Shown one piece after another: positions 8,053-16,515 of a DNA stretch of 43,023 nt; the first letter of the stretch is position 1, and each line of letters begins with the position of its first letter. Origin of the DNA: Nitrosarchaeum sp. (GTDB taxonomy: Archaea > Thermoproteota > Nitrososphaeria > Nitrososphaerales > Nitrosopumilaceae); the NCBI GenBank assembly GCA_023264875.1, contig JAHFUX010000012.1, forward strand, positions 1 to 43,023, given 5' to 3'. The position numbers were made by a program, and so were the translations under genes. The notes under the pieces were generated by a model that made no database searches, was not told the DNA's origin, and was given only the letters and a program-made list of their open reading frames with translations.

Positions 8053-8116
8053 CTGAAATTTCAGAAAATACTGCCAAATCATTTATACCGTATTCTTTCT
8101 ACCCTCTTACGGGGAG
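8053..8116 (+). promoter_or_regulatory. nrdJ core promoter: palindrome, TATA box and ribosome-binding site
   Basis: In order: a perfect 12-bp palindrome CTGAAATTTCAG (8053-8064), a TATA element ATTTATACC (8081-8089), and a GGGGAG ribosome-binding site (8111-8116) 7 nt before the TTG start. TATA to start is about 40 nt, so the mRNA probably has a short leader, unlike the leaderless genes elsewhere here. The palindrome just upstream of TATA is well placed for a regulator. Confidence 0.5.
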
Positions 8117-8123
8117 ATTATAA

Positions 8124-10775
8124 TTGGACAAATCACAAATAGAAAGTACTATCAATGAGATCCGTAAGCGCAGTGGCGCTGTAACGGCTTTCAATCAAGA
8201 TAAAATTTCAAACGCTATATTCAGAGCGTTGGCAGCCACCTCTAAAGCCGACCGTGCGCTAGCCGATCAACTTGCAAATAAAGTCGTGCAAAAATTAGTC
8301 GAACAAGGATTCACAAGTTCTAGAACTCCTACCGTTGAGGATATTCAAGATATTGTAGAATCAACCCTTATTGATTGTGGTAACAGTGACATTGCAAAGG
8401 CGTATATCGTTTACAGACATGAACGAAGAAAATTAAGAGACGAAAAAATGAAAGTCTTAAACACAAAATCTTTAGATACTGTCTCAAAGAATTTTGATCT
8501 CAATTGCTTGAGGGTATTAGCATCTAGATATCTTTTTAGAAATAGTAAAAATGAAATCACTGAATCTCCAACTCAAATGTTTGAAAGAGTAGCAATTCTA
8601 GTTGGAATTGGCGATATTCTATATGATGCGCAAGTATTTGATAAATCTGGAAATATCACCCAAAATATTGAGGAAGCACATACATATCTTGAGAAATTAG
8701 ACAATTTTGATTATAAGTTCAAGATTGGAGAATACTTTCTCAACAAGTGGCACTTTAGATCTTTAATCAATCACTATGTAGCACTTGCAAACAAAGGCCA
8801 GATGAAAGTCAGCTTTAAAGATCTTCTGACACTACTTGCAGCCAAAAAATTTGATAACTATGCAGACAAGATTACAGAATATTTTGAATTGATGACTGCA
8901 CAAGATTTCCTGCCAAATTCACCAACAATGATGAATGCTGGTGGTAGATTGGGTCAGCTTTCTGCATGTTTTGTTCTTGGTATGCCCGATGATATGGAAC
9001 AAATCATGAAATCAACTTCTGATGCAGCACTGATTTTTAAATCTGGAGGAGGAGTTGGAATCAACTATTCTGATCTTCGTGAAGAAGGTGATATTGTTGC
9101 ATCAACATCTGGTGTAGCATCAGGTCCTGTATCTTTTATGAATATCATCAATACTGTAACTGAAGTTGTAAAACAAGGCGGAAAAAGAAGAGGAGCTAAC
9201 ATGGGAATCATTGAAGCTTGGCATCCTGATGTTGAAAAATTCATTACAAATAAAACTGAGCCTGGTGTATTAGAGAACTTTAATGTCAGTGTAGGCATAT
9301 GGGAAGACTTTTGGAATGCACTTGTAAACACAGATGATGGCAAGTACATGTTACGTAGTCCACGTGACAGAAAACCTGTAAGAGAAATCAATGCACATCA
9401 ATTAATTGACTTGATAGCTATGTCTGCATGGAAGAGTGCAGAACCTGGATTGATCTTCTTTGATCAAATTAACAAATACAATGTATTTGCCAAAGCAAGA
9501 CAAGCTCCACTAAGAGCTACAAATCCATGTGGCGAACAGAGTCTATATCCATACGAATCATGCAACCTTGGTTCCATCAATTTGGTTAATCTTGTAAAAA
9601 GAAAGGCTGATGGAGAATATGAGTTTGATTGGCAAAGATATGAAGAAACAATCAGAAAGACAACCAGATTCTTGGATAACATAATCGATGTGAATCATTA
9701 TCCTGTAAAAGATATTGACATTGCATCTAAAGATTCTAGAAGAATTGGCTTGGGTGTGATGGGAGTTGCAGATCTCTTATACAAATTAAAAATCCCATAC
9801 AACTCCAAGGAAGGCTATGACCTACAATCAAAACTATCTGAAGCATTGACCTATTATTCAATGGAGGAAAGTGTGGCACTTGCAAAATCTCGAGGTGAAT
9901 TCCCACTTTGCTCAAAGACAGAATATCCAGAAGGAAAGATTCCCATTGCAGGATATTATGAGAAACCTAAAGAATCGCATTGCTATGAATGGGATGCACT
10001 AATTGAAAAAATTAAGAAACATGGAATAAGAAATGTCTTGACTACTACAGTAGCTCCAACCGGAACACTATCTATGATTGCTGATTGCTCAAACGGAATG
10101 GAACCCGCATTTGCTTTAGTGTTTGAAAAGAGAGTAACTGTAGGCAGATTCTTCTATACCAACAAGATTGTTGAAGAAGTACTCAAAGAACATGGCCTCT
10201 ATAGCGATGAACTACTTGCAAAAATTGCAGACAATTATGGATCTCTAAAAGGAATTCCTGAAATCCCACAATGGATGCAGGATGTCTTTGTCACTGCAAT
10301 GGATATTCACTGGGCAGATCATCTGATGGCTCAAGGTGTATGGCAAGATTGGATAGGAAATGCAATTGCCAAGACAATTAACATGCCATATGATGTTACT
10401 GCCGAAGATGTAAAATCTGCATATCTACTAGCTCATGAATTGGGACTAAAAGGAATTACAGTATATCGTGATGGTTCTAGACACAAGCAAGTACTTCATA
10501 TGACAAGTGACAATGCACAAAAAACATTTGATGTTACACCAAGCGAATATGTTACCGGATATGTAACAACTATGATTTCAAATCCATACATCAAATCTCA
10601 GGTACACAGTGCACTTGAACTCAAAGTACATGATGAAGAAATTACATCTGAGCCTATGAGACAAGAAGAAGTATCTGAAGATCGTCTATGCCCAACATGC
10701 AAAAACAATCTTGTATTTGTAGAAGGATGTAGTATCTGCATAGAATGTGGATTCAGCGGATGTACTTCGGGATAG
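8124..10775 (+). CDS. nrdJ: Adenosylcobalamin-dependent (class II) ribonucleotide reductase
   Basis: Makes deoxyribonucleotides using a B12-derived thiyl radical. An N-terminal ATP-cone (residues about 12-105, RKRSGAVTAFNQDKISNAIF to YIVYRHERRKLR) gives allosteric control. The catalytic domain carries Cys282 (QLSACFVLG), Cys469 (NPCGEQ, thiyl radical site) and Cys480 (YESCNLGSINL); the 11-residue gap matches class II enzymes. The 883-aa chain ends in a cysteine-rich tail (CPTC...GCSICIECGFSGC) typical of NrdJ. Start is TTG, supported by GGGGAG 7 nt upstream. No separate radical-generating subunit is visible nearby, as expected for class II. Its cofactor would come from the cobalamin operon at 38108-42284. 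Confidence 0.95.
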   Translation: MDKSQIESTINEIRKRSGAVTAFNQDKISNAIFRALAATSKADRALADQLANKVVQKLVEQGFTSSRTPTVEDIQDIVESTLIDCGNSDIAKAYIVYRHERRKLRDEKMKVLNTKSLDTVSKNFDLNCLRVLASRYLFRNSKNEITESPTQMFERVAILVGIGDILYDAQVFDKSGNITQNIEEAHTYLEKLDNFDYKFKIGEYFLNKWHFRSLINHYVALANKGQMKVSFKDLLTLLAAKKFDNYADKITEYFELMTAQDFLPNSPTMMNAGGRLGQLSACFVLGMPDDMEQIMKSTSDAALIFKSGGGVGINYSDLREEGDIVASTSGVASGPVSFMNIINTVTEVVKQGGKRRGANMGIIEAWHPDVEKFITNKTEPGVLENFNVSVGIWEDFWNALVNTDDGKYMLRSPRDRKPVREINAHQLIDLIAMSAWKSAEPGLIFFDQINKYNVFAKARQAPLRATNPCGEQSLYPYESCNLGSINLVNLVKRKADGEYEFDWQRYEETIRKTTRFLDNIIDVNHYPVKDIDIASKDSRRIGLGVMGVADLLYKLKIPYNSKEGYDLQSKLSEALTYYSMEESVALAKSRGEFPLCSKTEYPEGKIPIAGYYEKPKESHCYEWDALIEKIKKHGIRNVLTTTVAPTGTLSMIADCSNGMEPAFALVFEKRVTVGRFFYTNKIVEEVLKEHGLYSDELLAKIADNYGSLKGIPEIPQWMQDVFVTAMDIHWADHLMAQGVWQDWIGNAIAKTINMPYDVTAEDVKSAYLLAHELGLKGITVYRDGSRHKQVLHMTSDNAQKTFDVTPSEYVTGYVTTMISNPYIKSQVHSALELKVHDEEITSEPMRQEEVSEDRLCPTCKNNLVFVEGCSICIECGFSGCTSG

Positions 10776-10821
10776 AGAATAGAATCACAACTTTTTTACT
10801 TCCTTTCACTTTTCACCCAAT

Positions 10822-11937
10822 ATGGATAAGAAGATTCTAGGACTATCTGTTGGTATTGCAGTAATCGCTATAATTGTAGTACTGATTACACCGAACTTAG
10901 ACTCAGTTGCCAGTCAGAAACATAATGAAAAACTTGGTCTTGTGATTAACACACCAAATCCATCCATATCTTTACAGGATTTGAATCAAATTTACTCCGA
11001 TGCATCTTCTACCGGAATTGGAAGAAGTAATGTGTATCTATTTTGGAATATAGTTGAGCCTGTAAAAGGGGAATTCAATTGGGAACAATCGGATATCTTG
11101 ATGAGTTTTAATAAAAACAATGATCTGAAAGTTACATTGTTTTTTTCTGTGATTAATGGAGAAACACTAGGACCTTTCCCAAACTGGATTGGAAAACCAT
11201 CTCTTAACGCAATTGGAGAAGATAGACTAGTTAACGTTCTTGATGCAATACTGTCTCGTTATGATATTATAGATACAGTTGTAATTGCTGGTGAAACAGA
11301 GTCACAATTTCGTTATCATGAACAAAATATTCCTGTATACAAAGAACTTTTCAACGGAGTATATGCTAAATTAAAAGAAAAACATCCCGATGTAAAGATA
11401 GGAAATGCATTTGCTCTACATAATGTACTTAATAAAAACTTGGAACATGTTGTAACTGACCTGGCACTTGGTGATTTTGTTGCTTTCTCATATTTTCCAG
11501 TCGATAACTTGAATGATATAATCAAAACTCCACAAGAAGCTAAAGAGGATTTGCAAAAAATATTTGAAATCATACCTGATAAAAAAATTGGGCTTTTTGA
11601 GATTAGTTGGAGCACATCTGATTTTATAGGAGGAAATAATACATCTCAAAAAATATTCTTAGAAAAGTCCTTTGAATTTTATACAGAAAATGAATCTAAA
11701 ATAGAGTTTTTCACATGGTATAGACAATATGACAGACCTGATGGTACATGTGTTATTGCAAAACCAGAAATCGGAGATGAAAGTATCGATATAGGTGGTG
11801 GTTCTAGTTTAGGAAGTAGTGAATATGTAATAGAGCGATTAAGCCATTATATTTGTAGTTCTGGATTATTGGATGTTAATGGAATTCCTAAATCTGGTTG
11901 GAATGAATTTAAAAATCAGATTAAAATGATCAATTAA
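10822..11937 (+). CDS. Membrane-anchored glycoside hydrolase-like TIM-barrel protein
   Basis: A 371-aa protein with an N-terminal signal anchor (ILGLSVGIAVIAIIVVLIT), then a region resembling GH clan-A barrels. Barrel features are VYLFWNIVEPVKGEFNWEQSD (residues about 73-93), VVIAGETES as the possible acid/base strand, and GLFEISWST as the possible nucleophile strand. FTWYRQYDRPDG lies near the end. The family is not certain and the substrate unknown; it may act on surface glycans or be a non-enzymatic relative. The next gene, nep1, starts 1 nt after its stop, an odd pairing that may only reflect gene packing. Confidence 0.55.
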   Translation: MDKKILGLSVGIAVIAIIVVLITPNLDSVASQKHNEKLGLVINTPNPSISLQDLNQIYSDASSTGIGRSNVYLFWNIVEPVKGEFNWEQSDILMSFNKNNDLKVTLFFSVINGETLGPFPNWIGKPSLNAIGEDRLVNVLDAILSRYDIIDTVVIAGETESQFRYHEQNIPVYKELFNGVYAKLKEKHPDVKIGNAFALHNVLNKNLEHVVTDLALGDFVAFSYFPVDNLNDIIKTPQEAKEDLQKIFEIIPDKKIGLFEISWSTSDFIGGNNTSQKIFLEKSFEFYTENESKIEFFTWYRQYDRPDGTCVIAKPEIGDESIDIGGGSSLGSSEYVIERLSHYICSSGLLDVNGIPKSGWNEFKNQIKMIN

Positions 11938-11938
11938 A

Positions 11939-12607
11939 ATGATCTCTGTAATTTTAGCAGAATCTGCGTTAGAACTTGTTCCTTTAGAACTACAAGATCA
12001 TCCTTCAGTATTATCACATGCACAAAAACTAGGAAAAGATCCATCTGAAATTTTACTTGATAATTCTTGGCACTTTGCTGCCATGAAAGGAATCAATAAT
12101 GAAATCAAACGAGGAAGACCTGATTTAGTTCATTTTTCTATATTAGAGGCAACTACAATTCCATTATATTTACAAAATAAAATTAAAATCTATATTCACA
12201 CAATTGATGATAAAGTAATTTACATTGGAGAAAATGTTCACATTCCAAAATCATATCATAGATTTGAAGGTTTGATTGAAAAATTATTTCTGGAAAAAAC
12301 CATACGATTTGATACTAGTATATTATTAGAAATCAAAGAAAAATCATTTTCTGAATTAATTAATGAAATAAAACCGTCAAAAATTATTGGTTTTTCAACC
12401 AAAGGAGAACTTAGTTCATTTGAAAAAATTAGCTCTGAAATCTCAGATAATACATGTCTAATTATTGGTGGATTCCAAAAGGGTCATTTTTCTGAATCAA
12501 CAAAAAACAAAATAAATCACTTGTTTTCAGTTGATAACTTGTCTTATGAGGCACACGTGGTAATTGCACGTATATTGTATGAGTATGAAAAAACCGTTTT
12601 TATGTAG
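11939..12607 (+). CDS. nep1: 16S rRNA pseudouridine N1-methyltransferase Nep1/Emg1
   Basis: SPOUT-class methyltransferase acting on the hypermodified pseudouridine in the small-subunit rRNA decoding region, and a ribosome assembly factor. Hallmarks are LAESALELVP at the N-terminus, PSEILLDNSWHFAAM, KRGRPDLVHFSILEA and IYIHTIDDKVIYIGE followed by SYHRFEGLIEKLF. The C-terminal part forms the trefoil knot. At 222 aa it has normal archaeal length. It is followed closely by tRNA-Gly and RNase P protein genes, a translation-related neighbourhood. Confidence 0.93.
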   Translation: MISVILAESALELVPLELQDHPSVLSHAQKLGKDPSEILLDNSWHFAAMKGINNEIKRGRPDLVHFSILEATTIPLYLQNKIKIYIHTIDDKVIYIGENVHIPKSYHRFEGLIEKLFLEKTIRFDTSILLEIKEKSFSELINEIKPSKIIGFSTKGELSSFEKISSEISDNTCLIIGGFQKGHFSESTKNKINHLFSVDNLSYEAHVVIARILYEYEKTVFM

Positions 12608-12629
12608 GAAATTAAGTTTGTTTTCTTGT

Positions 12630-12703
12630 GCAGTCATAGTATAGCCTGGTTAGTATTCGGGGTTTCCAACCCTGTGACGCGGGTTCGAATCCCGCTGACT
12701 GCA
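12630..12703 (+). tRNA. tRNA-Gly (anticodon TCC)
   Basis: A complete cloverleaf can be drawn. The acceptor stem GCAGTCA pairs with TGACTGC and the discriminator is A. The anticodon stem CGGGG/CCCTG encloses loop TTTCCAA with anticodon TCC. The T arm is GCGGG-TTCGAAT-CCCGC. The D stem GTAT/GTAT closes with two G-T wobbles. The gene is 74 nt, intronless, and the 3' CCA is not encoded. It decodes GGA glycine codons. Confidence 0.95.
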
Positions 12704-12754
12704 TTTTTCCAATCTAAAGAAAACCAATTTTTAGATGCACTATGAATAGTCATT

Positions 12755-13057
12755 GTGAAACCAGCTCTTAGAAAAATTGCATTAGAAAGAATACAAATTC
12801 TAATCAACAGTGCAATTTCTAACGCAAAAATGAATCCAGATCTTTCTCAACGACAAGCATCACTTGCACAACGAATTTGTACTAGATACAAAATTCGTGT
12901 GCCTTATGAGTTAAGAATTGTTTTTTGTAAAAAATGCAAGTCATTTATAGCACCAGGAATAAATTCTAAAATTCGTCTAGGTAGAGCATCAGTAAAATCG
13001 ATCAGAATTTCATGTAATCTATGTGGGCATACTTATCGTAAAATAATACCTCAATGA
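12755..13057 (+). CDS. rnp4: RNase P protein component 4 (Rpp21/Rpr2)
   Basis: A subunit of archaeal RNase P, which removes tRNA 5' leaders. The 100-aa protein has an N-terminal helical pair (ALRKIALERIQILINSA, SQRQASLAQRICTRYKIRVP). A zinc ribbon follows with CKKCKSF and CNLCGHTY as the two Cys pairs. This is the Rpr2/Rpp21 pattern, at normal archaeal length. The start is a GTG at 12755. The gene lies right after tRNA-Gly. Confidence 0.9.
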   Translation: MKPALRKIALERIQILINSAISNAKMNPDLSQRQASLAQRICTRYKIRVPYELRIVFCKKCKSFIAPGINSKIRLGRASVKSIRISCNLCGHTYRKIIPQ

Positions 13058-13088
13058 TTTATAAGACGATTCTCGATTTTTTTACTTT

Positions 13089-13541
13089 ATGGCAAAGGTA
13101 TACGATGTACCATCTGATGTATTGATTAGTAGGTTAGCAGGTATTCTAAAAAATGAAGACATTCCTGCTCCCTCTTGGGTTCCATTTGTAAAAACTGGTG
13201 CACATGCAGATAAACCACCTCAAGATAGAGAATGGTGGCATACAAGATGTGCATCATTAATGAGAAAAATTTACCTTCATGGTCCACTTGGAATTAATGA
13301 ATTACGAAAAATTTATGGTGGTGGAAGACCGTCTGGATATGGTGCAGCTCATCATAAAGATGCCGGTGGTGCAATAATTCGTAATGCAATTCAAGGATTA
13401 GAAAAACTTGGATATGTAGAAAAAGTTGAGAAAAAAGGTCGTGTTATTTCAAAACAAGGAATGCAAAAACTAGATAGATTATCAACAGAAATTCTAAATG
13501 AACTTATCACTGAAAATCCTCAGCTGAAAGTATACTCTTAG
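13089..13541 (+). CDS. rps19e: 30S ribosomal protein S19e
   Basis: Small-subunit protein shared by archaea and eukaryotes. The sequence is recognisable throughout: MAKVYDVPSDVLISRLA, PSWVPFVKTGAHADKPPQ, REWWHTRCASLMRKIYLHGP and YGGGRPSGYGAAHHKDAGG. The winged-helix end (GLEKLGYVEKVEKKGRVIS) follows. Its 150 aa are standard. It probably belongs to one transcription unit with rnp4 and the PDCD5 gene, which starts 7 nt downstream. Confidence 0.97.
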   Translation: MAKVYDVPSDVLISRLAGILKNEDIPAPSWVPFVKTGAHADKPPQDREWWHTRCASLMRKIYLHGPLGINELRKIYGGGRPSGYGAAHHKDAGGAIIRNAIQGLEKLGYVEKVEKKGRVISKQGMQKLDRLSTEILNELITENPQLKVYS

Positions 13542-13548
13542 ATTTGAA

Positions 13549-13827
13549 ATGAGTTTTCCTGAATCAACTGATCCTCACGATAAACAAAATCATGACCTAA
13601 CTGCCCAAAAAGAACAAATCCTCAAACAGATACTTTCGCCAGAAGCAAGAATGCGATTAAATAATATCAAAATGGTCAAACCTGAATTATCTGATCTTGT
13701 AGAGCAATATCTTATTGGAATGGCTACACAAGGAAAAATGAATTCACAGATTAACGACAATCAACTCAAACAAATTTTGTTATCAATTCAACAACCAAAA
13801 CGTGATTTTAAGATAAATCGTATATGA
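13549..13827 (+). CDS. PDCD5/TFAR19-family DNA-binding protein
   Basis: A 92-aa helical protein. The core ILSPEARMRLNNIKMVKPEL, the stretch VEQYLIGMATQGKM and the segment INDNQLKQILLSIQ match the archaeal PDCD5 family. These proteins have a triple-helix bundle with a flexible N-terminus and usually sit next to the S19e gene, as here. The molecular role is unclear; DNA or ribosome association has been proposed for relatives. Confidence 0.88.
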   Translation: MSFPESTDPHDKQNHDLTAQKEQILKQILSPEARMRLNNIKMVKPELSDLVEQYLIGMATQGKMNSQINDNQLKQILLSIQQPKRDFKINRI

Positions 13828-13867
13828 TCTGAGAAAATATAATTAGGGGTTAGACTCGAAATTATTC

Positions 13868-14947
13868 ATGAAAGGCGTAGTTTATGAAGAATATGCACCT
13901 GATGATAATTATGCAAAAATCTTAAAAGTAAAAGAAGTATCTGATCCAAAACCTAAATCTGATGAGGTAGTTTTCAAGGTCAAGTCTGCTGCTCTAAATT
14001 ATAATGATATATGGGGAATGAGAGGAGCACCAGTACCAGTTCCATTACCCCACATTTCTGGTTCTGATGCAGCTGGAGATGTAATCGCAGTTGGTGAAGA
14101 TGTAAAAAATATCAAAGTTGGTGATAAAGTAGTTTCACATTCTAACATGTCATGTAGAGTATGCAAAGCATGTACTGATGGTAGAGAATTTGATTGTATT
14201 AATAGAATAATCTGGGGATTTCAGACCGGTCCAAATTGGGGCGCGTTTTCTGAAATTACACATCTTCCAGAAGTTAATGTTTCAAAAATTCCACAAGGCG
14301 TAAGCTACGATGAAGCAGCAGCTGCCTCTATGACCCTTTTAACATCTTGGCATATGTTAGTTGGCAGAGCAAAGATTAGACCAGGACAAACTGTTTTAAT
14401 CATGGGTGGTGGTTCTGGAGTCGGAAGCTTTGGAATTCAAATTGCAAAGTTATACAATTGTGATGTCATTGCAACTGCTAGTCCTGATAAGTTAGATAAA
14501 TGTCTAGAACTAGGCGCAGATTTTGCAGTAGACCATAGAAAAGAAGACTGGTATAAAGAAGTAAGAGCAATCTCAAAGGAATTAGCAAAGAAAAAAGATG
14601 AAGCACCAGGAATTGATGTATCATTTGATCACATTGGTCAAACCCACTGGAATCAACAACTTACACTCCTCAAGTATGGTGCAACATTGGTATCATGCGG
14701 TGCAACAACTGGATATGATGCAAAAACTGATCTTAGACATGTATTCTTTAAAGGAACAAACATTCTTGGTTCAACACAGGGAACTAAAGCAGAATTAGAT
14801 CAAGGTTTGTACTGGATGGGTCAAGGTAAAATCAAAGCCGCGATAGACTCTGTTTATTCATTTGAGCAAGCAGCTGAAGCCCATACTAAAATGTTAACTG
14901 GAAAAGGTCTCTTTGGCAAAATCTTAATGAAGCCAGAATCTGCCTAG
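13868..14947 (+). CDS. MDR-family oxidoreductase, possibly an enoyl/acryloyl-CoA reductase
   Basis: Zinc-containing medium-chain dehydrogenase/reductase, 359 aa. The N-terminal GroES-like domain has structural-zinc cysteines (SCRVCKACTDGREFDC, about residues 95-110). The nucleotide domain has a Rossmann motif GGGSGVGSFGIQIAK. Where true alcohol dehydrogenases have a catalytic zinc Cys, this protein reads LNYNDIWGMRGAPV with no Cys. That pattern resembles crotonyl-CoA or acryloyl-CoA reductases. A CitE-like lyase follows after 7 nt. In a 3-hydroxypropionate/4-hydroxybutyrate organism, acryloyl-CoA reduction is one candidate role, but this is inference. Confidence 0.75.
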   Translation: MKGVVYEEYAPDDNYAKILKVKEVSDPKPKSDEVVFKVKSAALNYNDIWGMRGAPVPVPLPHISGSDAAGDVIAVGEDVKNIKVGDKVVSHSNMSCRVCKACTDGREFDCINRIIWGFQTGPNWGAFSEITHLPEVNVSKIPQGVSYDEAAAASMTLLTSWHMLVGRAKIRPGQTVLIMGGGSGVGSFGIQIAKLYNCDVIATASPDKLDKCLELGADFAVDHRKEDWYKEVRAISKELAKKKDEAPGIDVSFDHIGQTHWNQQLTLLKYGATLVSCGATTGYDAKTDLRHVFFKGTNILGSTQGTKAELDQGLYWMGQGKIKAAIDSVYSFEQAAEAHTKMLTGKGLFGKILMKPESA

Positions 14948-14954
14948 TTATTTA

Positions 14955-15818
14955 ATGACAGATCTTTTTCGAAGTCTCATTTTTGTTCCTGGAAACAATT
15001 CTAGATTTTTAGAAAAGGCAAAAAAACTTCAAGCAGATATAGTGTGTTTTGATCTGGAAGATTCTGTACCTAATGAAGAAAAAAAAAATGCTAGAAAACT
15101 AATTCAAACTGCGCTAAAATCCCATTCATCTTACCTTGCTTCAATTTTTGTTCGCACAAATTCTCCAAAATCTGGAAAAATTCCTGATGATCTTAAAGAA
15201 GTAATTCAAAAGGGAATTGATGGAATTGTAATTCCAAAAGTCAACAATGTTAATGAAATCAAAAAAATTGAAAAAAACCTTTTGTTATTAGAAAAAAATC
15301 GTAAACTAAAACCAATCCAAATAATTCCTTCTATTGAATCAGCAGAAGGAGTAGTCAATACATACAACATTGCATCTTGTAGTAAGCGAATACCTGCAGT
15401 TGTTTTTGGAGTTTTTGATCTCTTAAATGATCTAGGAATTGAATATACAAAAGATCCTGAGGGGGGGAGATACTCTAGAACAAAAATTCCTGTAGATGCC
15501 AAAGCCGCAGGAATACGTGCTATTGATGCTATTTGGCAGGATCTTAATGACATTAAAGGACTTGAAAAAGATTGTAAGATTGGAAAAAGTCTGGGGTATG
15601 TTGGAAAAAGTATTATCCATCCTGATCAAATTTCTACAACCCATAAAATTTTCTATCCTAGTAAAACAGAAATTCAATGGGCAGAAAAAGTCTGCAAATA
15701 TTATTTAAAATCTACAAAGAAAGGAAAAGGTGCAACAACCATAGATGGAAAAATGATCGATGAGGTTCATTTCAAACAAGCTAAGGCAATACTTGAAATT
15801 ATAAAAATTATTCCATAA
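14955..15818 (+). CDS. HpcH/HpaI aldolase / CitE-like CoA-ester lyase
   Basis: A 287-aa TIM-barrel lyase of the citrate-lyase-beta family. Motifs are RSLIFVPGNNSRFLEKA at the N-terminus, ADIVCFDLEDSVP (metal-binding acidic residues) and IQIIPSIESAEGV. A later segment reads IHPDQISTTHKIF. Relatives cleave malyl-CoA, beta-methylmalyl-CoA or citramalyl-CoA into acetyl-CoA or propionyl-CoA plus a keto acid. No citrate lyase alpha or gamma genes are present, so it is a stand-alone enzyme. It is probably co-transcribed with the MDR reductase. Substrate unknown. Confidence 0.85.
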   Translation: MTDLFRSLIFVPGNNSRFLEKAKKLQADIVCFDLEDSVPNEEKKNARKLIQTALKSHSSYLASIFVRTNSPKSGKIPDDLKEVIQKGIDGIVIPKVNNVNEIKKIEKNLLLLEKNRKLKPIQIIPSIESAEGVVNTYNIASCSKRIPAVVFGVFDLLNDLGIEYTKDPEGGRYSRTKIPVDAKAAGIRAIDAIWQDLNDIKGLEKDCKIGKSLGYVGKSIIHPDQISTTHKIFYPSKTEIQWAEKVCKYYLKSTKKGKGATTIDGKMIDEVHFKQAKAILEIIKIIP

Positions 15819-15858
15819 TCTAATGTCTTAATAAAATTATTTACAAATAGATGAATAT

Positions 15859-16458
15859 CTAATTGGTTATATTGATGCTAGTACTTTCATCAAATATTTT
15901 TTTGTGTATCATTGCTTGAATCATGATATCATTTTTTTTTAATACTATTTTAATTTCATTAAAAACACATCTATATTTTGAAATTCTTTTACTTTCACTA
16001 AGAATTTTTCCTGATTCTACAATTAATCCATTTATTATTAAATTTTCAATTTTTCTATATCCTGATGTTTTTGGAACTTTGAATTCTTTTAGAATTTGAG
16101 GAATAGTTAAATCATTATCAAAAATACAAATGAGTATCTTTCTAGTTTCAATATCCCCACATAATTCTAATATTAAATCCCTCAGTTTTTGATCAATTAT
16201 TTTAATAGAATAATTATTATCTATTTTTTTAATTTTAATAATTTCATTAATACACTCATTTTCAAATTTTTTTTTATCTATATTAGAAATATTTTTTAAT
16301 GCTTCACGAAATTTATGAAAATGTTCTATTGATAGTTTTATTGACATTCCATGTTCTAAGAATAATTTTCTTTCTAAGTTTTTTCGTTCATCCAAATTCA
16401 ATTTCTTTTTAATTATATGAGATAGTGATGTGGAAATCAATCTGTCAATCCCAGCCAT
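15859..16458 (-). CDS. Putative winged-helix transcription regulator (thaumarchaeal)
   Basis: A 199-aa protein. The C-terminal half reads as a winged helix: LTIPQILKEFKVPKTSGYRK is the HTH, then IENLIINGLIVESGKI, then a basic strand. The N-terminal half is helical and charged (LDERKNLERKLFLEHGMSIK) and may be a dimerisation or sensor part. It is divergent from the lone receiver gene at 16516, with only 57 bp between starts, so the two may function as a signalling pair. The assignment is from fold impression only. Confidence 0.55.
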   Translation of the reverse strand: MAGIDRLISTSLSHIIKKKLNLDERKNLERKLFLEHGMSIKLSIEHFHKFREALKNISNIDKKKFENECINEIIKIKKIDNNYSIKIIDQKLRDLILELCGDIETRKILICIFDNDLTIPQILKEFKVPKTSGYRKIENLIINGLIVESGKILSESKRISKYRCVFNEIKIVLKKNDIMIQAMIHKKIFDESTSINITN

Positions 16459-16479
16459 TATTACACTAAGAAATAATAC

Positions 16480-16490
16480 AAAATATTAAA
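16480..16490. promoter_or_regulatory. Shared TATA element for divergent regulator and receiver genes
   Basis: The only TATA-like element in the 57-bp gap is AAATATTAAA, which is nearly symmetric (core AATATT). It lies about 30 nt from the ATG at 16516 and about 27 nt from the ATG at 16458, so it can direct both leaderless transcripts. Confidence 0.45.
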
Positions 16491-16515
16491 GCATGTTTCA
16501 TTAAACCTGATTGAT

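Noticed and set aside
7759-8123. Gap before nrdJ considered as a riboswitch (cobalamin) or small RNA gene
   Set aside because: No conserved B12-box or stable stem pattern could be recognised; the direct repeats fit protein-binding sites better.
9065-9391. Open frame on the minus strand inside nrdJ
   Set aside because: It is a shadow frame in a strongly conserved enzyme, with no ribosome-binding site or recognisable protein features.
8124-10775. RNR considered as class I large subunit
   Set aside because: The Cys spacing (469/480), the cysteine-rich C-terminus and the absence of an nrdB gene fit class II.
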